A DNA stretch of 64,000 nucleotides. Origin: Leminorella grimontii ATCC 33999 = DSM 5078 (GTDB taxonomy: Bacteria; Pseudomonadota; Gammaproteobacteria; Enterobacterales; Enterobacteriaceae). Below are positions 51,227 to 61,300 of the stretch, in pieces. The notes under the pieces are model-generated. The model did not search any database. It worked only from the letters and a program-made list of their open reading frames with translations, and was not told where the DNA came from. Within the stretch, counting starts at the first letter, position 1, and every line of letters starts with the position of its first letter. Location of the stretch: the NCBI RefSeq assembly GCF_000439085.1, contig NZ_AUUA01000015.1, forward strand, positions 1-64,000. Reading direction: 5' to 3'. Made by a program: the position numbers and the translations under genes.

Positions 51227-52393
51227 ATGTCTTGGCCGATTCCTGATTTTTTCGTTATTAAGAAACCCTCAGAGATAAGATATTGGGTTTGGGGTAGTGT
51301 TTATATCCTTCTGTCTTTCTTGAGTTGTTTTTTCTTGTGGTTCTTTCTTAAAGAAAATGCAGATAACTATATTATTTATATTTCAGTGCTAGTTGGTATA
51401 GCTCTTGCTCTAGGAATATCACTAGGCGTGAGGATATTCATTTATGATAATAATTTAATGAGATATACCGCATGGGAACAACAGAGACAAGAGGCAAAGA
51501 GAGAGTGGAGTCGATGGGCAACAAAGAGAGTAGCAGTTATTGCCAGCGAAGTTATTACTCCGAAAATACATTTGGACAAAATATTGGCTTCAGATGAAAA
51601 GGAAAACCTATTTATCGAGGAAGGGAAAGCATTACCTCTCTTGCTAATATCCGAATTAGGATTAAAGTCCAGATATGAACAGGCATTAGAATGGCTATTG
51701 TTTTCATTGAGGGAGAAACTTAATGTTGCAATGGAAAGGAATAGTTTAGATGTTTATTTTTTAGCCGAAGAAAAACACAGTGAACCTTTAAGACACAGTA
51801 TGGTTAACTCGTGGAAATTAACCGGGCTGAAGGAGCGTTATCGGCTGCATATTTTGACGAATCCAATATCATGTAATGATCTTATTGATTCGGTGCTTGC
51901 TTCTGAACGAAATACTACTCCACTACTGGTCATCTCTTGTCAGTTTTCTTTATTGGTTACTGAGTTTATTTCAGCTATCTTTCTCTGTGGAGAGCTTTGT
52001 GCTAAGGATATGGGTATTGTACCGATAGCTTACGTAGAGCGACCTATGCCAACAGATGAGAGTAATATTGGAACTGATATAGGTATCATGAAGTTTTATG
52101 GGCAGCTTTCGTCGGAAACGCCTCCATTATTATTGTTTAATCAGGTCTCTGGAGATGCTCAAGCGCAGGGGATATCCGCTTTATGTAGATTGAATAATAA
52201 CCATGAAATGAATAGTACAATGATTATTGATTCTATACTTGGAAAAACTGGAAATTTGTCAGAATGGCTTTGCTTGGGATTAGGTACTAACTTGGTCTAT
52301 TCATTAGGTAAGCCAAATATACTAATAACGGGATGCTGTGATGGTTCTCTTTCAGTTATTTCTATAATACAAGAAGAGAAAACTGAATCATAA
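51227..52393 (+). CDS. uncharacterised two-helix membrane protein of the VgrG cargo module
   Basis: The 388-residue protein has two adjacent N-terminal membrane helices (about 18-42 and 48-72). A basic, glutamine-rich linker (WEQQRQEAKREWSRWATKR) and a large soluble domain of about 280 residues follow. I do not recognise the family. The C-terminal part (LVISCQFSLLVTEFISAIFL ... ILITGCCDGSLSVISI) has alternating hydrophobic strands. It sits between the DUF4123 adaptor and PAAR genes, 21 bp after the former, on the same strand and with the same AT-rich composition. It may be a chaperone, adaptor or membrane factor for effector delivery (inference). Confidence 0.7.
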   Translation: MSWPIPDFFVIKKPSEIRYWVWGSVYILLSFLSCFFLWFFLKENADNYIIYISVLVGIALALGISLGVRIFIYDNNLMRYTAWEQQRQEAKREWSRWATKRVAVIASEVITPKIHLDKILASDEKENLFIEEGKALPLLLISELGLKSRYEQALEWLLFSLREKLNVAMERNSLDVYFLAEEKHSEPLRHSMVNSWKLTGLKERYRLHILTNPISCNDLIDSVLASERNTTPLLVISCQFSLLVTEFISAIFLCGELCAKDMGIVPIAYVERPMPTDESNIGTDIGIMKFYGQLSSETPPLLLFNQVSGDAQAQGISALCRLNNNHEMNSTMIIDSILGKTGNLSEWLCLGLGTNLVYSLGKPNILITGCCDGSLSVISIIQEEKTES

Positions 52394-52410
52394 CTGATGG
52401 AATAGAAATT

Positions 52411-52695
52411 ATGAGCTGCAGTGCTAGCGTAAAAGGAAGACGAGTTATAGTTGTGGGAGACAAAACTACAACGGGAGGGACTGTTATATCTGGTGCTACA
52501 AATGCTGTGTATCGACAGGTTCAGCAGGCAAGAAAAGGCGATAAAGTTTATTGTCCTCAATGTAATGAAATTGGCGTTATTGTCGAAGGATGTAATGAGC
52601 TCTTGAATGCAGGTACTCCTGTTGCATTACATGGGCATATTGTTTCGTGTGGATGCTCTTATGGTAATAATAGACTTATAGCAGGCTCCTCTTGA
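52411..52695 (+). CDS. PAAR domain spike-tip protein
   Basis: PAAR proteins cap the VgrG spike and help attach effectors. The 94-residue product starts 17 bp after the upstream stop. It has the PAAR-type repeats GDKTTTGGTVISGA and ARKGDKVYCPQC, the closing block VALHGHIVSCGC, and Cys and His residues suited to metal binding. It is a stand-alone PAAR, so its effector is probably the VasX-like protein encoded two genes later. A CTCTTGAC/GTCAAGAG hairpin overlaps the stop codon (52689-52720). Confidence 0.88.
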   Translation: MSCSASVKGRRVIVVGDKTTTGGTVISGATNAVYRQVQQARKGDKVYCPQCNEIGVIVEGCNELLNAGTPVALHGHIVSCGCSYGNNRLIAGSS

Positions 52696-52822
52696 CCTTC
52701 TTCTCTTCAAGCGTCAAGAGAAACGGATATAGATAAAATGTAGATAGAATAGTCTGTGTAAAAACAATGGAGCTATTAAGACCTCGGTTATTTCTATGAA
52801 TGAATGTTTTTAAAGGTATCCT

Positions 52823-53536
52823 ATGAATGAGAATATAAAAATACGGTTTGAGCGAGTCGTTCGCTGTCGCTCAGTAAAGCTATGGCATTGGTTTATGGTC
52901 GCGATTGGTGTAATGATTGTTCTGTCAATGTTTTTTTTGGATAGGTATCGAGGATATGGCGTTGAATATATTCTGGATAGCTATGGTGTAAAATATAAAA
53001 ATAGCGGCGTGATTTTTTATGGCGGCAGCAGCATTTTTATTACTTTATTGTGTATCGGTGGCATAACCCAGATTTTCTTATATTGCTATGTTTTTTTTAT
53101 GGAGAAAAGTCGCTTTATTTCACAGATGGGCCTTAGCTTGTTGGCATTTTTTCTATTAAGTGTGTTGTCATTTATTTATATTCCTCCTACGGCTAATTTT
53201 GAGATGACAGTTTACCATAAAGACGCGACTTCTTCTGAATATGCTTGGGCATGGCCAGGACACGAGGGAATAAAAATTGTTCCCATAAGTATTAGCCAGA
53301 ATGATAGGGAATCCAAAAAGTTATATATAAAGGAAGGCGGCGTGTCACAATATTTCTACTGTGTTACCTATTATTATCGCTGGTCGGCATCTATTCAAAT
53401 AAAAGAAAACGTATGGCGAAAATACTTTTTATGGGATTTTGAAAAAAATGGAACGCCAGATACCTGTAAGAAATTAACAGGTGAAGAATTAGATAAATTA
53501 TCCAATGTCAATATAAAAAATGCATTAACACTTTAG
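52823..53536 (+). CDS. three-helix membrane protein, putative immunity protein (copy 1)
   Basis: The 237-residue protein has three membrane helices (about 20-40, 68-93 and 100-122) and a C-terminal soluble domain. It is clearly homologous to the genes at 56690 and 57420: all share a variant of DRYRGYGVEYI, a YGGSSIFITLL helix start, PPTANFEMTVYHKD and SEYAWAWP. It lies immediately before the VasX-like effector gene. Size and topology resemble TsiV2, the immunity protein against VasX in Vibrio cholerae, so protection against the pore-former is the best guess. Confidence 0.75.
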   Translation: MNENIKIRFERVVRCRSVKLWHWFMVAIGVMIVLSMFFLDRYRGYGVEYILDSYGVKYKNSGVIFYGGSSIFITLLCIGGITQIFLYCYVFFMEKSRFISQMGLSLLAFFLLSVLSFIYIPPTANFEMTVYHKDATSSEYAWAWPGHEGIKIVPISISQNDRESKKLYIKEGGVSQYFYCVTYYYRWSASIQIKENVWRKYFLWDFEKNGTPDTCKKLTGEELDKLSNVNIKNALTL

Positions 53537-53587
53537 TTTTAATAAATAAATTATCTTAATTGATTGATAATAAGGATGTTAATCACT

Positions 53588-56500
53588 ATGAGTAAAGAAA
53601 ATTGCGAAGTCTGTAATAAGACGGGAATATCTATTCTACCCGTTCGCTATAGCATTGCCCCTAAAAATGATCTGACGCCAAAAATACCCACGCCGCTGCA
53701 GGGCGGCATAGTTCAGCGTAATCTAGGGACGGCAGATTATTTATTAAGGTCCCTTACCAGTGGATATCTTTATCTTTATAGTGATACGTGTTTTGGTAGT
53801 GAGAAATGGCGCTCCTTTGTTGTGGACGTTGACGGGTGTTTACATCCTCAGGGGAGCGTTGAGTCCACTAAAGACAATCCCAGTGAAGTCCCCAGAATCC
53901 GTGATGATGAAACCTGTGTGAAAAGTGGCGATCTCTATCCTGCCAAAATTTTGGCATTTAAAGATGGTAACAAATTCCCAGAGAGTGGCGAGATATGGTT
54001 AGCCTATTCGCATCATAAGTGGACACCGGCGGTGTGCTGGAAATATGAATGTGATGAGAAGTTAAGAAAGGAAAGGATGCGCTCTTTTATTGTCAGTGAG
54101 GCGCGAACTGGAAGCGTTACTAGCAGGAGCTTGGCAAAAGCCGATGTCGCCAGCGTTGCTGCAGTATTAGAGTTTGCCCCTCTGGAACAAAAGAATGCGG
54201 TTAAGGAACACCTAAAGGCAATACCGGAAAGCCAGGAGCCGCTGGAGGTTGAGTATGACGCACAGGCCATGGTTGATGCGTTGGATAAGTCCGGAAAATC
54301 CTGCTCTTCGTCAGCGCTGATTATTGCTCTGCCCGACCCGATAGGTATAACCGCGGATTTGAACCACTACCGTAACTTTTATGCGGCGGACTTGTTGGGA
54401 AAATCAAGCTTTGACAATCAGGAGAAAAATGGTAAAGCCATTTTGGCTAATACAGTTAACGCAATATTGGAGCAGGTAGATAAGGCGGCTAAAGATGATT
54501 CAATTTTTGGACATTTTTATGACCGAGGTAGATTTGAAAAACATTTGAACCTAAAGAAACTTCAGGTTTCATTAGAAGACTATGATCTTCTAAATATTAA
54601 AAGAAAATATATAGTAAAAATAAGCAGTGATTATTCTGAATGGCTTATTTCTCCTGAATGGAAAAGTAGCCAAGCACAAGAATTTGATGATAAGAATGAA
54701 AATAGTGACCAGAATCATCAAGAGTGGATTCTGCAGTGCATTATCGGTTCAGGAGAAACAGAAAAAGAGCAAAAGGCTTGGCTTGACTGCATTAACCGAA
54801 ACGTTAAGCCGGAGGAAAACTGGCTGCTCAGGCTGCTGTTTGGGCTGGATACTGAGCTGATCGCTAACGTTAATGACCTGCGGAGCAAGGTCAGCATTAG
54901 CAATGTGATTGAAGAAAATCAAAAAACGATCGTGGAATTCTCCGATAAGGTCTATCAGGCAATGGCGGACATTTTTGCCAGTGCTAACGCCCTTAGAGGA
55001 AGAGTTCGGGCTCATAGAGACGTGCTTGGGCTGATCGTTTCTGTCGAAAAGCAGCTGGCTTGGTTATACAGAACTAACCCGAAAGCCTATGTTAACGTTG
55101 TTGGGGACGTAGCGGTTAGCCTGATGGGGACCGGAAATTATAATATTGAGCCATACCGGTATCTCGGTACGGCAGATCAAATAGAGATCGTATTGCGAAG
55201 CGGCGGCGATCCCGGCATTAAACCACATACCCCCATCAGTGCCGTGAACGATAGGGAAATTTATCGCTGTAGACCAGGGTATATGGCTGAGTACGATGCA
55301 AAGCTATCCCAAAAGGTGGGAAGGGACGTTATCTATAATCCTCCAGTGGGGAAGGGGCAGCGCCTACAGTTTGCCGCTTTTCTTGTTACCGAAAGCTATG
55401 CCCATAACGATGGGTTTGACGGAATGAAGGCCTCTTATCGGCAGATGCTAAATCTGGACACCGTAGGTCCCAGCCCCGACCCTCAAATAAACGCCTGGGG
55501 CAACATAATCAGCAAAGGAAAGGCTGCGGGCGGCGCGGCGTTCAACGGGATAATAAACTTTTTCTTAATAGTCAGTTCCTTTAGTGCGATGGAAAGCCTT
55601 CGAAGCGATAAAACGACCGACCCTGAAAAGGCCAAACAGACAATGGTTCTTTTCTCCAACGCATTAGCATTTGCAGCGGGAACCATAAATATCAAGATAG
55701 CGATAGAAGAATTTCGGGGCATCGCCAACCCGAGTCGGGCCGCTTTTAGCGCTGCGGCAACCAAGTTTAATATGGTGAGCTCACTTATTACCGTAGCGCT
55801 GATTAATAATGATGTGAATGAGAAGTTGGATCGGGACGACCTTGATTCCGCTTGTTGGAGTATGTTAGAGCTTTTCTGCGTTGTAGCTGGTATTTGGGTA
55901 GGGATTGCTGCCGCTGAAGCGTCAGGAGTTGTACCGGGGGTAGGATGGGCGCTTGCGGGGCTGATCTTGATTGTTATTGGCGCTTATGCGGCTATAGCTG
56001 CGTATGCAACTAACGATCTGGAACGTCTTGACTTGGAATATTGGTTAGATAACGGTTCATTTGGGCTTAGAAACCTGACAAAGGGTAAATATCTATTAAG
56101 AAACCCGTTTAGATCTAAAGGAAAGGGAGAGAGCAATTATACGGTTAAAGAGTTTACAGGTTTTGATGAGGAAATGCGGGCGCTGTATTTAATTCTCTTT
56201 ACTCCTAGCGTACGGTCTTCATTGAATTCTCGCAGCGGTGGTTCAGACTGGGGATATAGTACAACTATTTATGAAAACGATTATGTGATAAAAGTGCCCA
56301 GCTATCGTGATAATACTAAAGTTAGCGTTAGGTTGGGCTTTATTAGTTCTAAAGATGAAGAGGACGTTCTGGTCGAGTACTCTCTTGATAATGGAACTGA
56401 AGAGATCAAAATGATTACACAATCCACGAAGTTGCTTGCTTCTGCTACTCCCAAAATAAGTATAGATAAAGATAAATCATTTTTAACGGTTTCCGGCCGA

Positions 56501-56653
56501 GTTAGTTTAATGTCTGACGTTGGCAGTAAGCTAGATGTCTCTGCTTCCAAATTGACTGTGGGCTATTATCCCATGGTTGACTCATCTCCTGATGTTGATG
56601 TCGGGATAGTTATGAAGAAGGAATTGGATAGTGAGCAACTGAGTTATGATTAA
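53588..56653 (+). CDS. VasX-like pore-forming T6SS effector
   Basis: The 1021-residue protein starts at the ATG at 53588 (MSKENCEVCNKTGISILPVRY), with AAGG about 12 bp upstream; in-frame starts earlier lie on or before that site. The N-terminal part matches the VasX toxin N-terminal domain (CEVC pair, PVRYSIAP, then YLLRSLTSGYLYLYSD). The C-terminal third has hydrophobic segments near residues 650-670 and a long hairpin at about 760-808 (VVAGIWVGIAAAEASG then ALAGLILIVIGAYAAIAAYA), colicin-like. It should form pores in target inner membranes. It is flanked by three immunity-like genes. Confidence 0.85.
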   Translation: MSKENCEVCNKTGISILPVRYSIAPKNDLTPKIPTPLQGGIVQRNLGTADYLLRSLTSGYLYLYSDTCFGSEKWRSFVVDVDGCLHPQGSVESTKDNPSEVPRIRDDETCVKSGDLYPAKILAFKDGNKFPESGEIWLAYSHHKWTPAVCWKYECDEKLRKERMRSFIVSEARTGSVTSRSLAKADVASVAAVLEFAPLEQKNAVKEHLKAIPESQEPLEVEYDAQAMVDALDKSGKSCSSSALIIALPDPIGITADLNHYRNFYAADLLGKSSFDNQEKNGKAILANTVNAILEQVDKAAKDDSIFGHFYDRGRFEKHLNLKKLQVSLEDYDLLNIKRKYIVKISSDYSEWLISPEWKSSQAQEFDDKNENSDQNHQEWILQCIIGSGETEKEQKAWLDCINRNVKPEENWLLRLLFGLDTELIANVNDLRSKVSISNVIEENQKTIVEFSDKVYQAMADIFASANALRGRVRAHRDVLGLIVSVEKQLAWLYRTNPKAYVNVVGDVAVSLMGTGNYNIEPYRYLGTADQIEIVLRSGGDPGIKPHTPISAVNDREIYRCRPGYMAEYDAKLSQKVGRDVIYNPPVGKGQRLQFAAFLVTESYAHNDGFDGMKASYRQMLNLDTVGPSPDPQINAWGNIISKGKAAGGAAFNGIINFFLIVSSFSAMESLRSDKTTDPEKAKQTMVLFSNALAFAAGTINIKIAIEEFRGIANPSRAAFSAAATKFNMVSSLITVALINNDVNEKLDRDDLDSACWSMLELFCVVAGIWVGIAAAEASGVVPGVGWALAGLILIVIGAYAAIAAYATNDLERLDLEYWLDNGSFGLRNLTKGKYLLRNPFRSKGKGESNYTVKEFTGFDEEMRALYLILFTPSVRSSLNSRSGGSDWGYSTTIYENDYVIKVPSYRDNTKVSVRLGFISSKDEEDVLVEYSLDNGTEEIKMITQSTKLLASATPKISIDKDKSFLTVSGRVSLMSDVGSKLDVSASKLTVGYYPMVDSSPDVDVGIVMKKELDSEQLSYD

Positions 56654-56689
56654 ATTTTTTCTATACAATCACTGATTGAGAGTTAATAA

Positions 56690-57403
56690 ATGAAAGAAAA
56701 TATTGAATATAAATTTAATGATATAACCCGGAAGCGCTCTTTTAAGCTGTGGGTGATAATAATTGCTTTTTTAAGTGTGGCCACTGTATTGTCATTGCTC
56801 TTCCTTGATAATTATAGATCTTATTATATTGAATACTTCATAAACAATAACAAAGTTAAGTATGAAAATAATGGTGTTGTATTTTATGGAGGAAGTAGCA
56901 TTTTTATCACTCTGCTAGCTATTGGTGGTTTGTCATTGCTGCTGATGGTCTTATATTCGATGGCCTTTAAAAAGAGCGGGATGATATCTCAAATGGGGAT
57001 GTCTCTATCCGTTTTTCTCATATTAAGTCTCACTTCCATTTTTTTTGCTCCTCCTACAGCGAATTTTTCAATGACGATTTATTATAAAGACTTGATATCT
57101 TCAGAGTATACTTGGGTGTGGCCAAGAGAGGGGGGCAGAGTTTCAACTATTTTAACAGATACATGGATGGGAAATAAAAATAAAATGAGACTATATGTTA
57201 ACGACAATGGAGGGTATTTTAACTGTATAGATTATCATTATAGCTGGATTGGTTCTTTGCAAAAGAAGGAATCGTTATGGCCGATATATATATCCAGGTT
57301 AAAAAATGAGAGAGCTATAGGCAATTATTGTACCCCTTTAAGTGATAAGGATGTGGTTTCTTTATCTAAAAAGGAAAAAGATATGGCAAGGATATTTAAA
57401 TAA
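56690..57403 (+). CDS. three-helix membrane protein, putative immunity protein (copy 2)
   Basis: This 237-residue paralogue of the gene at 52823 starts 36 bp after the effector stop. It has the same three-helix layout and shared blocks (YYIEYFINNNKVKYENNG, YGGSSIFITLLAIGG, PPTANFSMTIYYKDL, SEYTWVWP). Its position directly downstream of the toxin is the usual place for the cognate immunity gene. It is AT-rich throughout. Confidence 0.78.
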   Translation: MKENIEYKFNDITRKRSFKLWVIIIAFLSVATVLSLLFLDNYRSYYIEYFINNNKVKYENNGVVFYGGSSIFITLLAIGGLSLLLMVLYSMAFKKSGMISQMGMSLSVFLILSLTSIFFAPPTANFSMTIYYKDLISSEYTWVWPREGGRVSTILTDTWMGNKNKMRLYVNDNGGYFNCIDYHYSWIGSLQKKESLWPIYISRLKNERAIGNYCTPLSDKDVVSLSKKEKDMARIFK

Positions 57404-57419
57404 AAAGGGTGTATAAGAA

Positions 57420-58145
57420 ATGAGAATGGAAAATAATAATATAATGAGGTTACATTCTGTTAAGTTATGGTGTAGATTTACCATTTTCTTAGGCGTAGTG
57501 GCTGCGCTATCAATAATATTTTTTAAATACTATAGACGGTATGGTATTGAGTATGTTTCTAATATATATGGTAGGAAGCATGAAAATGCCGGCATAATCT
57601 TGTATGGTACTAGCAGTATCTTTATGACGCTACTGTGCATAGCTCTTTTATCATTAGCGTTTTTGTTTATCTATGTTTCATTATTTAAGAAAAGTCGTTT
57701 GGCCTCACAGCTGATTTTTACCGGAGGAATATTTATTTCACTAAGCGTATTCTCAGCATTGTTTGCTCCGCCAACGGCGAATTTTGAGATGAAAGTATAC
57801 CATAATGATTTAACCTATTCAGAATACGTATGGGCTTGGCCTAGAGAAGGCGGAGAGGTCACCGTTTTACCAATGAGCAATTTTAAAGGGTATCAGGAAG
57901 AGCAAAGCCTCTACGTTAGAGGTGAGACAGAGTTTTTAACATGTATAAGTCATTATTATGAGTGGTATGGTTCTATTCAAGTCAAGAAAGAACTGTGGCC
58001 TTTGTATATATATGCAATTCCGTCTAAAGCGGATGGTCTTCGGTTCTGTCATGTTTTGAGTAAAGATGAAGTCAATAAATTGAGTGAGTCAGACAAAAAA
58101 GAAGCATTGAGATATTGGGTTGAATCAGATGATATCTGGCGCTGA
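57420..58145 (+). CDS. three-helix membrane protein, putative immunity protein (copy 3)
   Basis: This 241-residue third paralogue lies 16 bp after copy 2. Shared blocks are RRYGIEYVSNIYGRKHENAG, YGTSSIFMTLLCIALL, PPTANFEMKVYHNDL and SEYVWAWPREGG. It differs mostly in the C-terminal soluble domain. An extra copy could protect against related toxins of neighbouring strains or be a spare after toxin exchange (inference). A 160-bp AT-rich spacer separates it from tssM. Confidence 0.78.
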   Translation: MRMENNNIMRLHSVKLWCRFTIFLGVVAALSIIFFKYYRRYGIEYVSNIYGRKHENAGIILYGTSSIFMTLLCIALLSLAFLFIYVSLFKKSRLASQLIFTGGIFISLSVFSALFAPPTANFEMKVYHNDLTYSEYVWAWPREGGEVTVLPMSNFKGYQEEQSLYVRGETEFLTCISHYYEWYGSIQVKKELWPLYIYAIPSKADGLRFCHVLSKDEVNKLSESDKKEALRYWVESDDIWR

Positions 58146-58305
58146 TTATATATTTTGTTATATATTTTAGAATTATTCATTACATTAAAATAACGGCTGG
58201 CGAATTCTATATATTTAAGTCTCTTATCATTAATCTAGATAATGCATTAGCTATTAACTGCTTCATCTTAACTAAACAGATGTAATCTAAGAAAGGAATA
58301 TTTAA

Positions 58306-61300
58306 ATGGAAGCCAAAAGAAAACCATGGGGTACCATGCTTTTCATCTTTTTCTTTTCTATCCTGATAGCCATATTACTCTATTTTTATGGAGATTATTT
58401 TAATTGGGTAACCTATGGGCAAAAGATAAAAATTTGGCTTTTGTGTGTGGCTGGAGTCATTGGGCTATTTTTTATTCCTGGTTTTCTATTAAGAACACAA
58501 GAGCTCCTATCTAAACGTCGGGCAGTGAAAAGAAACCTTAAACCGCAGGCAGAAGAGCACCAAGAAAATGCCAGCCAACATCTGAATTTGCTGGTTTCCC
58601 AACTCCACCACCGCTACGGCCCCTTCTGGCGCCGAAAACTCCGCTGGATCCTGGTTGTAGGCGAGGAAGCCGACGTCGATCTCGTCGCCCCCGGCCTGCG
58701 AACCGACAAATGGCAAATCGGCAACGACGCCCTGCTCATCTGGGGTGGAACCACCAAAGCGGCGTTAGACGACGCCTGGCTCAAGCAGTTAAAACGCCTT
58801 CGTCGCGTGCGGCCCGTCGATGCGCAGGTGTGGGTGGTGAAGGCCGACGACTACGCGCCCAGCAAGGACAAAAAGGCCCAGCAGGACAAAGCGCTGTGGC
58901 AGATGCACGCCCGTAACCAGCAGCTTGGTTACGCCGCGCCGCTTTATCTGCTCGATCTGCGGACTACCGCGTGGGACCAGTCCGACAGGGAAGAGCAGGC
59001 GGTCGGCACGCTCTTCCCCGCCAGAACCACGCCGGACGAGCTGGCCAAGCGCCTGGCGTCAGTCTCCCAAAGCGCCACCGATGAAGGCATGGCGCAGGTG
59101 ATGGTAAACAACCGTCACGCCTTTCTTCTTCAGCTGGCGCAGGACTTGGAGCAGCGCGACGTTCCGCGCCTGAAGGGCTGGCTGCCCCAGCTTTTGACCG
59201 CGCAGGGCGCTAACCCGCTGCGCGGATTGATGTTTACCTGCGCCGTAGCGCGCCCGGATACCGTTGCCGATCGCGCTTTCGTCCCTACGCCCGCCTGGCA
59301 GGCGATTGTCGACGACAGCCGTATAGCGAAGGGCAGGGGCGTCGGCGTGCCGTGGATGCGCGGGCTCAACGTCGCGGTGCTGACGGCGATTGCCCTGTTC
59401 GGCGCGGGCAGCGTCGTGTCCTACATCGGCAACGTAGGGCTGATTTCTTCCGCAAAGGACTTAGCCGCCGACGCGAACGACTTCAGCGCCGATATGACCA
59501 CCCGCCTGACTCGCCAGCAGGCGCTCAAGCAGCAGATGACCCAGCTTCAGCACCGCATGCAGCACGGCAGCCCGTGGTACCTGCGCTTCGGTTTAAACGC
59601 CAACGACGCGCTACTGGCGGCGCTGTGGCCTTCCTACCGCACCGCCAACGAGCAGAACGTGCAGTCCGTCGTGGTTGCCAGCCTGAGCGGCAGCCTGGAG
59701 CGGCTGGTGCAGATGCCCCCCAACAGCCCCGAACGCGCCCAACTGGCCAAAGACGGCTACGACCGGCTGAAGGCCTATCTGATGCTGTCGCGGCCCGACC
59801 GGGTCGACGCGCCGCTGCTGGGCAAGACGCTTATCGCCAACGCGGGCCCGGCCCCTGCGGCGGTGACCGAAGGCGTCTGGCAGAGCGTGGGCGCAGAGCT
59901 GATGCAGTTCTACGCCGATAACCTCTCTCGCCACCCCGACTGGGCGATTAAGCCCGACCGCCGCCTGATTAACGACGTTCGCCAGGTGCTGATTAACCAA
60001 ATCGGCATGCAGAACGCCGAAACCGCCATCTATCAGGGCATTCTCAAACGAGTGGCGCAGAACTACGGCAACCTGACCCTCAACCAGGTGCTAAACGGCC
60101 TCGACGGCCGCGCGCTGTTCCACACAGAAGAAGAGGTGCCCGGCATGTTCACCCGCGAAGCGTGGGAAGGCATGGTGGAGAAAGAGATAGAAAAGGCGGT
60201 GAAAAACCGCCGTGAAGAGATCGACTGGGTGCTGACCGACAGCGGCAAGAGCCTCGGCGGAGAAATCGCGCCGGAGGCGCTGAAGGCCAGGCTGACCGAC
60301 CGCTACTTTACCGACTACGGCGCCGCCTGGCTCAACTTCCTCAACGGCATCAGCTGGGAGCGGGCGGAGTCCATCTCCGACGTTATCGACCAGCTTACCC
60401 TGATGGCGGACGCCCGCCAGTCGCCGCTGATTGCGCTAATGAACACCGTCAAGTACCAGGGGCAGACGGCGCAGAAGGGGCGCGGCCTGTCCGAAACGCT
60501 GGTGCAGTCCGCGCAGGAGGTCTTCGGCGCCAAGGCCAAAAGGCTTGACGCCATCCCGATGGACACCGACGAACCGACCGGCCCGCTGGACGGCACCTTC
60601 GGCCCGCTGCTGCGCATCGTACAGAGCGGCGCTAAGGGCGAAGGCGACAACCTCAGCCTGCAAACCTACCTGACCCGCGTTACCCGCGTTCGACTTAAGC
60701 TACAGCAGATCACCACCGCGCCGGACCCGCAGGCCATGACCCAGGCGCTGGCGAAGACGGTGTTTGAAGGCAAAGCGATTGACCTGACGGACACCCGCGA
60801 CTACGGCAGCCTGATTGCCGCCAGCCTCGGCGAAGAGTGGGCCGGGTTCGGCAACAGCCTGTTCGTACAGCCGCTGGAACAGGCGTGGCAGGGCGTGTTA
60901 GAGCCGGCAGCGATGAGCTTTAACAGCGCTTGGCGCGAAAGCATCGCCGACCCGTGGTACCGCACCTTTAACGGCCGCTATCCGTTCAAGGCCACCGGCA
61001 ACGACGCCTCCCTGCCGGAGCTGGGCCGCTTCCTGCGCCCCGACAGCGGCATGATCGAGCGCTTCGTCACCACGCAGCTTGGCGGCATCCTGCACAAGCA
61101 GGGAGACCTTTGGGTGGCTGACGCGCTGAACTCGCAGGGATTGACCTTTAATCCGCAGTTTATCGCTGCGCTCAACCAGCTTAGCCGGGTCTCCGGCATC
61201 CTGTACGCCAGCGGCGACGCGAAGATGTCCTTTGAGCTGATGGCCCGGCCAAGCAAGGACGTGGTGAAAACTGAACTGCTGCTGGACGGCGAAAGCCTGG

